Notes: generated by a model from the sequence alone, not told the origin. 64,000 nucleotides of DNA from Fundicoccus sp052116145 (GCF_052116145.1 NZ_JBQKLQ010000005.1:124001-188000); one strand, 5' to 3'; numbered from the stretch's first letter, positions 51,963-61,034 are shown. Translations and numbers: made by a program.

Positions 51963-53357
51963 TATTTTGACTAAGAGACAAACAGTCTCAACATGTGTCG
52001 TATGCGGGAATTGGTCGACTGGTTGAACCGTGACCAATTCATAACCGAATTCACGTAGCCAGACTAAATCTTCTGCTAAACTTTTAGGCGCACAGGACAC
52101 ATATACAATCTTATCTGTTCCGTAGCGGCCGATGCTACGCATCACTTTACCGCCTGCTCCACTTCTAGGTGGATCCAGGAGTAACATATCTGGTTGGCCC
52201 CAAACGTCTCTTAACTCTTTAAGCCCGGTACGTGCGTCAGAAGTCATGAAGAAGGTATTGTCCAAACCGTTATCTTTCGCATTACGACGCGCAGAGATAA
52301 TCGAATTTTCGACAATTTCAATTCCAGCTAATTCTTTACTGTTTCTGGCAAGTGGTAAACTAAAAGTCCCCACACCACAGAATAAGTCTAATACTTTCAT
52401 GTCTGAATTAACATTAGCCATCTCAAGAGCCAACTCAACTAATTTTTCTGCTTGTACGGGATTAGCCTGAAAGAATGTATCCGGCCAAATACGATACTTA
52501 AAGCCATTTAATTCATCATTGATATAATCACGGCCATGCAGGATATACGTCTCATCAGCTTGAATTCTTTCAACTGCTTCTTTGTGTTCTACCCACTGTA
52601 AACTGACTAGATTCTCAAATTTCGATGTCAGTCTTTCAACTAAATCATCGACGGCTGCTTGCAATTCACTTGGTGCTTTCGTCGCATAAACAACAACCAT
52701 AATCTCTTTTGTCACAAAAGAAGTTCTAAGTAATAAATTACGTAATAAACCTGATTTTTCATCTTTGTCATAACCTGGAAAGTTATAATCCTTTTGCCAT
52801 TGACCAAGAACGTGTTTAATCTCAACCATCACTTTTGGCGCAAGAATCGAATCTTCTAAATCAATCACATTGCGAAAATTCCCTTGTTGATGCATGCCAA
52901 GTTCGCCTGTCGCACCAAAAGTCAATTCCATTTTATTACGGTAGCGCTCTGGATTTTCCATCCCAATAATCGGCTGAACTAAAGCCGGATCAAAGCCGGA
53001 CTCTTTTAAGTAATCTTTGACCATATTCGATTTATATTCTAATTGCGCATCATACAACATATATTGTAGTGGGGTTCCTCCAGAAATTGCTTCATGGATT
53101 GGGACGTCTAAATTACGGGTTGGGCCTGCTTTAAGTAGCTCATCATACTCAACCACTGCTTTACTGCGACCTTTCGCATTTTCAACCGTTACTCTGACCA
53201 CATCACCTGGAACAACATTCGTTACATTAATATTTAGATGTTTTCCATTCGATCCTCGATCTGGTGGATGAATATAACGGGCATAACCGTAACCGTTTGG
53301 GTTGATAAATTCAATCGTTACTTCAAGTGTTTCTGTTGGATATCTTTTTTTAGCCAT
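51954..53357 (-). CDS. RlmCD/TrmA-type RNA (uracil-5-)-methyltransferase, paralogue 1
   Basis: 467 residues. TRAM-like start (LEVTIEFINPNGYGYARYIH), RYRNKMELTFG, the SAM motif VLDLFCGVGTFSLPLA, DPPRSGAG and the catalytic region YVSCAPKSLAEDL. It ends VDQFPHTTHVETVCLLVKID. SCAPKSL is less usual than SCNPxTLARD. The iron-sulfur Cys set of RumA is absent, as in many Firmicutes. Methylates U in 23S rRNA or tRNA to m5U. Its 3' end is the sequence echoed in the six scars of this window. Confidence 0.9.
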   Translation of the reverse strand: MAKKRYPTETLEVTIEFINPNGYGYARYIHPPDRGSNGKHLNINVTNVVPGDVVRVTVENAKGRSKAVVEYDELLKAGPTRNLDVPIHEAISGGTPLQYMLYDAQLEYKSNMVKDYLKESGFDPALVQPIIGMENPERYRNKMELTFGATGELGMHQQGNFRNVIDLEDSILAPKVMVEIKHVLGQWQKDYNFPGYDKDEKSGLLRNLLLRTSFVTKEIMVVVYATKAPSELQAAVDDLVERLTSKFENLVSLQWVEHKEAVERIQADETYILHGRDYINDELNGFKYRIWPDTFFQANPVQAEKLVELALEMANVNSDMKVLDLFCGVGTFSLPLARNSKELAGIEIVENSIISARRNAKDNGLDNTFFMTSDARTGLKELRDVWGQPDMLLLDPPRSGAGGKVMRSIGRYGTDKIVYVSCAPKSLAEDLVWLREFGYELVTVQPVDQFPHTTHVETVCLLVKIDK

Positions 53358-53450
53358 TTCTTCACCTTAACCTTTAAAAGTTCTCGATACACCTTAGTAT
53401 ACTAAAAAACGGCCAAAAGCACTATCACACTTGGATATCCTTCAATTGGA

Positions 53451-53903
53451 TCAGAAAAAGAAGCCGTCATCATCATTATAACTTTCACACTCGCCTTGCC
53501 AGTCTGACATACTTTCCTTAATGACGTCACATAATTCATCGTAACTTTCTTTGTCAACAGGCCCATGTGTCAGCATGGCTTTGTAGAATTTCTTAATACT
53601 AGCGGCATTGGCTTTAATGGTCGCTGGTGTGGCCCAGTCGGGTTTACGAACGAAATAATCTCCGAAATATGCATCGAGTTCATAACCACACCCGTCTTTC
53701 ATCTCTTGGACCGATCGATTCATAAGATAAGTATTTATATAAAATTCAGTATTGTCTAAATGCTTTGCAATCGTCTTTGCTTTCAAATTGGCCGCTTTTA
53801 ATTCTGCTTCAAACACTTCTAAATAACGTTGATTTTGCTGACCAAGTCTTTCAATTTCAATTTCATAATCCTTTAAAAAAACTCCTATCTTTAAATAAAT
53901 CAT
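53451..53903 (-). CDS. Conserved helical protein, unknown
   Basis: 150 residues or slightly fewer; the start is uncertain because no ATG has a good ribosome site. A helical N-terminus (QNQRYLEVFEAELKAANLKA-KTIAKHLDN) looks like a SAM-like phage-integrase N-domain; then YELDAYFGDYFVRK and an acidic tail ending DDDGFFF. The family is seen in Firmicutes, but I cannot assign a function. Confidence 0.55.
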   Translation of the reverse strand: MIYLKIGVFLKDYEIEIERLGQQNQRYLEVFEAELKAANLKAKTIAKHLDNTEFYINTYLMNRSVQEMKDGCGYELDAYFGDYFVRKPDWATPATIKANAASIKKFYKAMLTHGPVDKESYDELCDVIKESMSDWQGECESYNDDDGFFF

Positions 53904-53923
53904 TGGAAAAAAATGATTTCCAA

Positions 53924-54301
53924 TTACTCCGGCAAGTTTTTTATTTTTTGGTGCATCCGAATGAGTTGCTCCAAGCTAGCGTTTAAGCGTCCTATTTTGT
54001 CCTGGGTTTCGGCAATTTTAATCGCTAGCAGACTTTCTATTTCTTGACGGTCCTTGAGAGGCATCGTCTGGATATCTTCAATTGTTTCAAAACTTTCATC
54101 AAAAGCTACTAATTGCTGAATCTCATTTAATGAATAAGCCAGGTGTTTGAGTTGCTGAATATGCTGCAGACGCTCAAGATCCTTTTCATTATAAAGGCGT
54201 GCATAGTGATCACGGTTGGGACTGATTAAACCAAGCTTTTCATAATATCTGAGCGTATCTTTCGACAGACCTGTTCTGGCCACCACTTCATTCGTTCGCA
54301 A
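53924..54301 (-). CDS. MerR family transcriptional regulator
   Basis: 125 residues from TTG 54301, supported by GAGGGG seven bases upstream. The ATG at 54337 lies inside the operator. The HTH TNEVVARTGLSKDTLRYYEK and LGLISPNRDHYARLYNEKDL is classic MerR; a C-terminal coiled coil follows. No metal-binding Cys pattern, so a small-molecule or stress sensor. Divergent from the membrane gene at 54380 with a MerR-type promoter between. Confidence 0.88.
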   Translation of the reverse strand: MRTNEVVARTGLSKDTLRYYEKLGLISPNRDHYARLYNEKDLERLQHIQQLKHLAYSLNEIQQLVAFDESFETIEDIQTMPLKDRQEIESLLAIKIAETQDKIGRLNASLEQLIRMHQKIKNLPE

Positions 54302-54316
54302 TTTGAATCCCCTCTC

Positions 54317-54347
54317 TTGACATGGAGCGCACTCCATCTTTTAGAAT
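54317..54347 (+). promoter_or_regulatory. MerR-type promoter with 19-bp spacer and central palindrome
   Basis: -35 TTGACA (54317-54322), -10 TAGAAT (54342-54347), spacer 19 bp. Within the spacer and last -35 base lies ATGGAGCGCACTCCAT (54322-54337), an almost perfect dyad. Over-long spacers with a dyad are the hallmark of MerR-activated promoters, which the protein untwists on activation. It should drive the membrane gene at 54380. Confidence 0.85.
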
Positions 54348-54379
54348 AAGTATATCAAATAATCTTGAGGAGTGAGTAA

Positions 54380-54679
54380 ATGTTAATGTTAAGAATCTTG
54401 ACCTTTTTATATGGTTTATTGACGGTCCTGGCAATTGGCGAAGATGCAAAAATTTATGGTCTACAATGGGTGCATGCCCTCTATCCGCTATTTTCTCTGT
54501 GTTTAATGTATTTTGCCATTAAAACTGAGCCGTTGAATTTACTTTATATCGGATTAGTCGGTTTATTACTCGCCGCTGCCATAAGTGGCTTGGTAATGAA
54601 CACATTTCACTGGAGCCATCTTATTGTACGCTTGGTCGTTTCACTCCTTCTGTTGTGGTTTTGGATCCAACTTAGTTAA
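54380..54679 (+). CDS. Small four-helix membrane protein, target of the divergent MerR
   Basis: 99 residues, GAGGAGTGAG upstream. Hydrophobic segments at about 4-20, 29-47, 51-71 and 78-97, with almost no soluble part. Followed by a strong terminator, so a single-gene unit. Function unknown; position suggests a membrane stress response. Confidence 0.75.
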   Translation: MLMLRILTFLYGLLTVLAIGEDAKIYGLQWVHALYPLFSLCLMYFAIKTEPLNLLYIGLVGLLLAAAISGLVMNTFHWSHLIVRLVVSLLLLWFWIQLS

Positions 54680-54681
54680 AC

Positions 54682-54712
54682 TAAAGAGCAGCCCCTGGGC
54701 TGCTCTTGTTTT
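54682..54712 (+). terminator. Terminator, convergent gene pair
   Basis: AAGAGCAGCCC and GGGCTGCTCTT with a CT loop, followed by GTTTTG; serves the membrane gene and perhaps the convergent dehydratase gene. Confidence 0.85.
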
Positions 54713-54716
54713 GTGA

Positions 54717-55604
54717 TTATTGGCTGGCTTTCATTTCTGTCGCTAATGTTCTGATTAATGGTTTTAACCAACTTTCAAGTTCATCCAGTCCAAAGCCTGC
54801 TGCTTCAATTTTATCTGAAATCAGATACCAGTTCTCTCGTGTATTAAACGGTGAACCAGTAATGGTTTCTTGCGTATAGTCGACTTTCACTGTTTGCCCA
54901 GTCATTTCTTGTAACCACTCGATAAAAGTTTGACGACTAATCGAATCGCGAGAACTTATATTTAGACTACCGGTTTGTTGGTTTTCAATTACCCATACAA
55001 TCGCATTAGCCGCACTACTACCTTTAACAAAATTAATTTTTGCTTCTGGGTTATTAAATTGAATCGTGTCATTGTTGAGTGCTTTTTCAACGTACAGGTG
55101 CAAACGTTTCGTATAATCATCCTCATCTAAAACAATTGGAAAACGAAAGGCAGTTACCTTGAATGGTGCTTTTGTGAACAAGACTTGTTCGGCTTGACGC
55201 TTGCCTTCGCCATAATCCACCTGTTTTTCGGGGTCGATATGGTATGCGGTTGGATCAAAATCTGCTTCAACAAAACCATCTTTGGCACCATCGTAGACAG
55301 CTAAAGAGGATGTAAAATAATAATGTTCCAGTTGCTTTCCAAATTTATCAATCCGAATATGGGCATCGCTTGCATAATAACAGATGTTATCGAACACCGC
55401 GTCCCAGTTTTCTGTCTGGACGAATTCCCAACCAGCATGGTCGCGGTCGCTTGCGTCTAATGCGATATGCTGCGCCTTGCCTTCAAATGGATTTGGTTTA
55501 TTGCCTCTTGTCGCAAGCGTCACATCATAGCCTTTATCTAATAATAGTTGTACTGCTTTCTTGCCGAAAAAATTGGTTCCACCTAATACAAGTATCTTTT
55601 TCAT
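54717..55604 (-). CDS. NAD-dependent epimerase/dehydratase family protein
   Basis: 295 residues from ATG 55604 (AAAAGGTGA upstream). Rossmann motif GGTNFFGKKAVQLL at residues 7-20; FTSSLAVYDGAKDGFVE in the catalytic region; the extended SDR YxxxK is represented by YGEGKRQAE. Similar proteins are annotated as nucleotide-sugar epimerases or mRNA-binding-like; substrate uncertain. Confidence 0.8.
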   Translation of the reverse strand: MKKILVLGGTNFFGKKAVQLLLDKGYDVTLATRGNKPNPFEGKAQHIALDASDRDHAGWEFVQTENWDAVFDNICYYASDAHIRIDKFGKQLEHYYFTSSLAVYDGAKDGFVEADFDPTAYHIDPEKQVDYGEGKRQAEQVLFTKAPFKVTAFRFPIVLDEDDYTKRLHLYVEKALNNDTIQFNNPEAKINFVKGSSAANAIVWVIENQQTGSLNISSRDSISRQTFIEWLQEMTGQTVKVDYTQETITGSPFNTRENWYLISDKIEAAGFGLDELESWLKPLIRTLATEMKASQ

Positions 55605-55903
55605 TTCAGTCACCTTTTCCTCTTTGGTATGCTCGCTCCTAGGACTTTCTAAACTTTCATGGTTAGTCGATATCTATAGGATATACAAGATAAGAAAGCA
55701 TGTCTACTATAACTATTAGCAACAGGTTGGTTGGGATAATCATTGCTGATTGAGTGTTTATCATGGATGTGTCTAATTTGGGAATTGTTGCAGCTGTTGG
55801 TTTCGTTGACTGGCTGTGGTTCTTATTGTATCCGGAGGTGGGGGTGCAAATTAGTTGCACTATTTCTTGGTTTATTACACTTACACTAGGAGGGGGTGCC
55901 ACG
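55605..55903. other. Upstream region of the betaine/choline transporter
   Basis: About 300 bp between divergent genes. The transporter reading frame is open back to 55754 but lacks a ribosome site there. The stretch holds TTGACT (55806-55811) as a possible -35 without an obvious -10, and the palindrome described next. Confidence 0.4.
55844..55860. promoter_or_regulatory. Palindrome upstream of the transporter operon
   Basis: GTGCAA-attag-TTGCAC, a perfect 6-bp inverted repeat about 45 bp before the first start codon. Candidate repressor site; osmolyte transporter operons in Firmicutes are often controlled by GbsR/OpuAR-type regulators. No regulator gene is adjacent. Confidence 0.5.
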
Positions 55904-56530
55904 ATGTTCATGGATTTAGCTAATTACTTTGGGACGAATGCGTCAAAGTATGTTCAATATGTCAGTGAACATGTTTCTTTGAGCTTGAGTGCTTTAGTGA
56001 TTGCGATGTTGATTGGCCTGCCCTTGGGATATTTTGGCTACCGATTTAAGCGTGTAGGTAATCTGTTTTTGACGGGTTCGCAAGCTTTGCGCGTTATTCC
56101 GAGTTTAGCTGTGTTGTTTATTCTAATTCCAATTGTGGGAACGGGTAAGTTGCCCGCGACGATTGCGCTAGTGTTTCTGGCGGTGCCTCCGATTGCGATT
56201 AATACTCAAGTTGGTTTTAGTGAAGTGCCTGCAGTCACAATTGAAACAGCAACCGGTTTGGGAATGAATAGTCGTCAATTATTTCGTAAAATACAGATTC
56301 CATTGTCTTTGCCTTATTTACTGAATGGCATTAAATTGGCGCTTGTTGAAATCATCGCGAGTGCGACTTTAGCGACTTATATTGGTGCAGGTGGTTTAGG
56401 GACTTTGATTTTCACTGGTCTAGGGCTTTATCGGCTAGATTTATTATTAATTGGTGGGTTATCGGTCGCGATTCTGTCTCTGTTTTCAACCGTCTTGTTC
56501 GATTACTTTATTAGAAGGAGTGATATTTAA
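55904..56530 (+). CDS. Betaine/carnitine/choline ABC transporter permease (OpuCB-like)
   Basis: 208 residues from ATG 55904, where AGGAGGGGG gives a strong site. Five to six helices and the BPD permease signature around VEIIASATLATYIGAGGLGT. Part of permease, binding protein, ATPase, permease operon. Forms the channel with the second permease. Confidence 0.9.
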   Translation: MFMDLANYFGTNASKYVQYVSEHVSLSLSALVIAMLIGLPLGYFGYRFKRVGNLFLTGSQALRVIPSLAVLFILIPIVGTGKLPATIALVFLAVPPIAINTQVGFSEVPAVTIETATGLGMNSRQLFRKIQIPLSLPYLLNGIKLALVEIIASATLATYIGAGGLGTLIFTGLGLYRLDLLLIGGLSVAILSLFSTVLFDYFIRRSDI

Positions 56531-57426
56531 TGATAAAAAAATATTTAATCAGTCTTGTCGCAGTGTTGTTCGCCTCTGCGATTGTGACCAGCAGTGTCAG
56601 CGTCTCAGCTAATCACGAAGGAGAAGCCATTCGTATTGGTTCAAAAGATTTTACGGAGAATTTACTGGTGGCTGAAATTTATGCCTTAGCATTAGAGGCT
56701 GAGGGGTTTGACGTGGAACGCGTGCCAGCTATCTCGAGTGCGATTGTACATACAGCGATTACTAATGATGAAATTGATTTGTATCCTGAATATACTGGTA
56801 CGGGCTTATTGACGGTTTTACAGTTGCCAATGGAAACGGATCCGGAGAAAGTGTTTGAAATTGTAAAGACTGAATATAATGAGCAGTTCGACTTAACCTG
56901 GTTAGACTATTCCCAGGCCAATGATAGTCAAGGTTTGGTCATTACGACGGCCAAAGCCGAGGAATTAGAGATTGAGACGATTTCTGATCTTCAAGCTCAC
57001 GCCGATGAGTTGCGTTTCGCTTCTCAAGGTGAATTTGATATGCGTGAAGATGGGCTTCCTGGTTTAGAAGGCGTCTATGGCAGTTTTACTTGGGCCTCTT
57101 CCACGATTTATGATAATAGCTTAAAATACCAAGTGTTAAAAAATGATGAAGCCGATGTGACGCCTGCCTATACGACCGAAGGTCAGCTTGTGAATAATGA
57201 TTTGTATACAGTTCTAGAAGATGACAAGCAATTCTGGCCGCCTTATAATTTAGTGCCGATTGTGCGTAATAATGTCTTGGAGGCTCATCCGGAAATTGAA
57301 GAGATTCTAGGGGAAGTTAATGATCAGTTGGACACAGAAAAAATGATTGAATTGAATGCTAAAGTCGATGTTGATGGCGAAGAATATCTAGAAGTTGCTA
57401 AGGAATTTTTCGATTCACTTAAGTAG
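56530..57426 (+). CDS. Glycine betaine/choline-binding protein (OpuAC/OpuCC family)
   Basis: 298 residues; ATG overlaps the permease stop (TAATG). IRIGSKDFTENLLVAEIYAL (about 34-53) and DLYPEYTGTGLL are the QAT-type binding-protein motifs; Trp/Tyr residues such as SFTWASSTIYD likely form the aromatic box. The signal peptide ends VSVSA-NHEG with no lipobox Cys, unusual for a Gram-positive ABC binding protein, which is normally a lipoprotein. Confidence 0.88.
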   Translation: MIKKYLISLVAVLFASAIVTSSVSVSANHEGEAIRIGSKDFTENLLVAEIYALALEAEGFDVERVPAISSAIVHTAITNDEIDLYPEYTGTGLLTVLQLPMETDPEKVFEIVKTEYNEQFDLTWLDYSQANDSQGLVITTAKAEELEIETISDLQAHADELRFASQGEFDMREDGLPGLEGVYGSFTWASSTIYDNSLKYQVLKNDEADVTPAYTTEGQLVNNDLYTVLEDDKQFWPPYNLVPIVRNNVLEAHPEIEEILGEVNDQLDTEKMIELNAKVDVDGEEYLEVAKEFFDSLK

Positions 57427-57448
57427 CTTTTGAAGGGAGAGTATGATG

Positions 57449-58219
57449 ATGCCAATAGCTATTGAATTTAAATCGGTCAGTAAAACATTTCATCTAAACG
57501 CAGAGCCCGCTCTGTCTGATGTTTCTTTTCAAATTAAAGAAGGCGAGTTCATCACCGTTTTAGGTTCATCTGGCTCTGGTAAAACCACTACCCTTCGCAT
57601 GATGAATCGATTAATTGAACCTGACAACGGCCATATTGAGTTTTATAGTCATGATATACGAGGGATTGATGCGATTCAACTTCGTCGACAAATGGGCTAT
57701 GTTGTACAACAAATCGGCCTATTTCCTCATTTGACGGTGGCTGAAAATATAGCGACTGTGCCTAGTCTATTAAAATGGGATAAAAGGAAAATATTGGCTC
57801 GTACAGAAGAGTTACTTCATTTAGTGAAACTTCCTCCTGAGGATTATTTGAACCGTCGTCCGCGTGAATTGTCTGGTGGGCAACAACAAAGAGTCGGTGT
57901 AGCCCGTGCTTTAGCTGCTGATCCGGCCATTATGTTGTTGGACGAGCCATTCGGTGCGGTGGACGCCATAACGCGTTTAGATCTACAAGCTGAAATCCAG
58001 AAAATTCATCAGCAATTAGATAATAAAACCTTTATTTTTGTGACACATGATATCAATGAAGCTTTTAAATTGGGCGATCGCGTGATGATTATGGATCACG
58101 GTCGTATTTGTCAGTTTGCTCCGCCTCGGGAAATTATTCGCTCTCCTCAACCGGGTTTTGTTCAGAAATTGATTGATACAGTCAATGAACAAGAAGCATT
58201 GTGGGGTGAGTTCAAATGA
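57449..58219 (+). CDS. Betaine/choline ABC transporter ATPase (OpuCA-like, no CBS domains)
   Basis: 256 residues from the third of three ATGs (57443, 57446, 57449), which is best spaced from GGGAGAG. Walker A GSSGSGKTT, Q-loop, signature LSGGQQQRVGVARAL, Walker B IMLLDEPFGAVD. The C-terminal CBS pair that senses ionic strength in OpuCA/OpuAA is absent. Energises the transporter. Confidence 0.93.
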   Translation: MPIAIEFKSVSKTFHLNAEPALSDVSFQIKEGEFITVLGSSGSGKTTTLRMMNRLIEPDNGHIEFYSHDIRGIDAIQLRRQMGYVVQQIGLFPHLTVAENIATVPSLLKWDKRKILARTEELLHLVKLPPEDYLNRRPRELSGGQQQRVGVARALAADPAIMLLDEPFGAVDAITRLDLQAEIQKIHQQLDNKTFIFVTHDINEAFKLGDRVMIMDHGRICQFAPPREIIRSPQPGFVQKLIDTVNEQEALWGEFK

Positions 58220-58839
58220 TTGACTACTGGCTTCGCTACAACGACCGCTTAATTGAAGCAACTTGGCAACATGTGCAGATTGTTGGACTGGTGATGTTGA
58301 TCTCAATTATCATTGCGGCCAGTCTGATTGTGCTATTGGCTCGTTTTCCACGATGGTTGAATCGTTCTATTTACTTGTTTTCGGTAGTTTATTCCATCCC
58401 TAGTATGGCGCTGTTCGCTCTGTTGATTCCTTTAACTGGCTTAGGTCGTACGACTGCGATTGTAGTCTTGGTGATTTATTGTCAGTATATTCTGTTGCGA
58501 AGTTTTAATACTGCCTTGTTGGAGGTCGATCCTTTGATGGTTGAGACAGCTACCGGGATGGGCATGACGCCTCAACAAGTGTTTCGTAAAATTCAGCTAC
58601 CACTCGCAATGAAGGGGCTACTGGCTGGCATTAAAATTGCGGCTATTTCAACGATAGGTATTACAACAATTGCTGCGACGATTAATGCAGGTGGGTTGGG
58701 AACGATTCTATTTGATGGGATGCGTACAGCAAGTTTAGTTAAACTATTTTGGGGTACTATATTAACAGCAGGTTTATGTTTATTGGTAAATGCTATATTG
58801 TATGTGGTTGAACGTTTGGTGGTTCCGTTGGAAGATTAA
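58216..58839 (+). CDS. Betaine/carnitine/choline ABC transporter permease (OpuCD-like)
   Basis: 207 residues; starts within the ATPase stop (ATGA). Similar to the first permease: PSMALFALLIPLTGLGRTTA, VETATGMGMTPQQVFRKIQL, TTIAATINAGGLGTILFDG. Second half of the membrane channel. Confidence 0.92.
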   Translation: MIDYWLRYNDRLIEATWQHVQIVGLVMLISIIIAASLIVLLARFPRWLNRSIYLFSVVYSIPSMALFALLIPLTGLGRTTAIVVLVIYCQYILLRSFNTALLEVDPLMVETATGMGMTPQQVFRKIQLPLAMKGLLAGIKIAAISTIGITTIAATINAGGLGTILFDGMRTASLVKLFWGTILTAGLCLLVNAILYVVERLVVPLED

Positions 58840-58851
58840 TAGGTAATTTGA

Positions 58852-58890
58852 TAAGCAAGCAGTGCCTAATGGGGCTCTGCTTGCTTTTTG
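58852..58890 (+). terminator. Terminator of the transporter operon
   Basis: AGCAAGCAG and CTGCTTGCT with a 17-nt loop, then TTTTTG. A second hairpin AAACCTACAG/CTGTAGGTTT followed by TTTT lies at 58915-58973. Confidence 0.85.
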
Positions 58891-59026
58891 TTTTAAGAGG
58901 TAGAGGTCGAAAAACTAAACCTACAGGCGGACTACATTGCGGAATAAAATGTCGTACGACTGTAGGTTTTTTTCATCTTATTAACGTTTCTAACCGAGAA
59001 AAATAAATAAATATTTTGTTAGAATT

Positions 59027-59983
59027 TTACTGTCTAATTTTGTACTTAAATGCTTTATCTTTAAATAAATAGTCAAATGACTTATGAGTATTAACATAAC
59101 TATTCGAAGCGGAATGTTTCTGAAAGTTACTCGTCACTATATTGAGAATGGTATTGTATTTAATTCTATCATCTACCAAACTTTTAATTCTCAAAACTCG
59201 GAGTGGTTCATAGGGAAACAAGATTCCAAATGCACAAGCCATTCTAAGAACTGTACGCGAAAAAGCTTCTGAGTAATAACAGTTTTCGCATTTGAAATGC
59301 TTATGATAGAAGTTGGTATTAAAACTTTTACATTCTGGACAATAGATTCCTTTCTGAACGACTGCGTAACGTTCTGCTGTTAAAGACATCAAATGATCAT
59401 CCTCTACACTATTTTTCAATAGCCATTCTACTTCTTTTTGCCAAGTTTCTTGAGGATATTTTCTACTTTCCTCCTGTAATTTACGAATAAAGGAACGCAA
59501 CCTTGCACGTTTAATGAAGGGTAAACTAGCATCATCAATATCAACTGTATCCTCTTCACTGATAAAAACAACATAACTACTCATGGGGATTTTAAATCCT
59601 TGTTCACGCATCAATTGAGCCAAAAGTTGATGCGTTCTTTCTAATTGTCGAAAATCATCATGATACTTGGGCCGACCATTGACTTGCCATAAGCCCTGAC
59701 TATAAATATATTCTGCAGTATAATTTTTAACTTCAAGAATAGTCACACCTGATGGCTTAACCAACAATATATCAATTTGAATTTCTCCCCCGCGTGTTCT
59801 ATATCGTAAGTCCTTAAGAAGTAGCCAATCTTGAGGGATTTCTTTTTGAAGAATACTTGCGAGTTCAACTTCTCCTTGAAAGCCTGATTCACAATACTTC
59901 AAATCTTGTTGTTCTTTCTCATCTAACGCTTGACGAACATACATTTCTTCCAACCAATAATGTGCTTGGGTTTTATACAACAT
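59027..59983 (-). CDS. NERD domain (nuclease-related) protein with zinc ribbon
   Basis: 318 residues, AAAAGGAG upstream. NERD domain at about 33-140: GFQGEVELASILQKEIPQDW, GEIQIDILLVKPSGVTILEVKN (the D...ExK nuclease triad pattern). C-terminal zinc ribbon CPECKS...FKCENC at about 215-237 followed by a basic tail. Family proteins are suspected nucleases linked to DNA processing or defence, unproven. Standalone gene; the 31-bp repeat array lies directly upstream of it. Confidence 0.85.
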   Translation of the reverse strand: MLYKTQAHYWLEEMYVRQALDEKEQQDLKYCESGFQGEVELASILQKEIPQDWLLLKDLRYRTRGGEIQIDILLVKPSGVTILEVKNYTAEYIYSQGLWQVNGRPKYHDDFRQLERTHQLLAQLMREQGFKIPMSSYVVFISEEDTVDIDDASLPFIKRARLRSFIRKLQEESRKYPQETWQKEVEWLLKNSVEDDHLMSLTAERYAVVQKGIYCPECKSFNTNFYHKHFKCENCYYSEAFSRTVLRMACAFGILFPYEPLRVLRIKSLVDDRIKYNTILNIVTSNFQKHSASNSYVNTHKSFDYLFKDKAFKYKIRQ

Positions 59984-60148
59984 ATCTGATTCTCCTTTTA
60001 TTATTTATATATAAATACGTAATTAGTGTCCAAACATGCCTCGAATTTATTAAGTTTTCGTTAAGTTTATTTCATAATTAGATTTGTAGCTGATTTTTGT
60101 CCAATAACATAGTTTTAAATGAGAAAATAAAATATTAAACCTGATTTT
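59984..60148. other. Upstream region of the NERD gene
   Basis: AT-rich leader with no gene; presumably holds the NERD promoter between the gene and the repeat array. Confidence 0.35.
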
Positions 60149-60720
60149 ATCACTTGGAAGTGATATATCAAACTGCTACATCACCTAGAAGTGATATAAC
60201 AAACTGCTACATCACCTGGAAGTGATATATCAAACGGCTACATCACCTGGAAGTGATATAACAAGTCGCTACATCACCTGGAAGTGATATATCAAACGGC
60301 TACATCACCTGGAAGTGATATAACAAACGGCTACATCACCTGGGAGAGATATAACAAACGGCTACATCACCTGGGAGTGATATAACAAACGGCTACATCA
60401 CCTGGGAGTGATATATCAAACGGCTACATCACCTGGAAGTGATATATCAAACGGCTACATCACCTGGGAGTGATATAACAAACGGCTACATCAACTGGGA
60501 GTGATATAACAAACGGCTACATCACCTGGGAGTGATATAACAAACGGCTACATCACCTGGGAGTGATATAACAAACGGCTACATCACCTGGGAGTGATAT
60601 AACAAACGGCTACATCACCTGGGAGTGATATAATAAACGGCTACATCACCTGGAAGTGATATATCAAACTGCTACATCACCTGGGAGTGATATAACAAAC
60701 GGCTACATCACCTATTACTG
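60149..60720. repeat. Tandem array: eighteen 31-bp units plus a partial unit
   Basis: Unit ATCACCTGGGAGTGATATAA-CAAACGGCTAC. Eighteen complete head-to-tail copies fill 60149-60706 exactly, then ATCACCTATTACTG begins a nineteenth that breaks off. Each unit opens with a dyad ATCACyTGGrAGTGAT. Variants are GGAAG/GGGAG, TATAAC/TATATC, and single changes in units 1, 2, 4, 7, 12 and 16. No unique spacers; all frames meet stops, so it is not coding. Possible protein-binding iteron array or slippage-prone satellite. Confidence 0.95.
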
Positions 60721-61004
60721 ACAATTCCATGCAACAAACCCTTCCCCACCCCATCAAAAAAAGCATTGTTCGCCATTTAGTCTTTCAATGCTTTCAACCC
60801 TCTATTAAATAAACTCAAAGACTCTAAAAACATCCCTTAAGCAACTTGTTCTCTGTCATTCCGCTAATATTCAACTCAGTCACTTCAATTCAGAAAACAC
60901 CCGTTATTATCTAGTGATTAAAACCGTATAGTTTCTTACATACGAACTAGCTACGTCCTATTTCATGGATAAAATAGCTAAGTGAAACCAAAGGAACGCA
61001 AAAA
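60721..61004. other. Gene-free stretch right of the repeat array
   Basis: No supported gene or strong signal. Confidence 0.35.
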
Positions 61005-61034
61005 AGCGAACCAAATGATTAGGTTCGCTATTTT
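61005..61034 (-). terminator. Terminator of methyltransferase paralogue 2
   Basis: AGCGAACC and GGTTCGCT with a 9-nt loop, T-run on the minus strand. Confidence 0.85.

Noticed and set aside
55754..55903. Fifty-residue N-terminal extension of the OpuCB-like permease
   Set aside because: No ribosome site at 55754, a palindromic operator lies within it, and ATG 55904 has a strong AGGAGG site.
60149..60720. CRISPR array
   Set aside because: The 31-bp units run head to tail with no unique spacers and there are no cas genes in the window.
60149..60720. Repeat-containing protein gene
   Set aside because: 31 is not a multiple of 3 and every frame meets TGA or TAA within the units.
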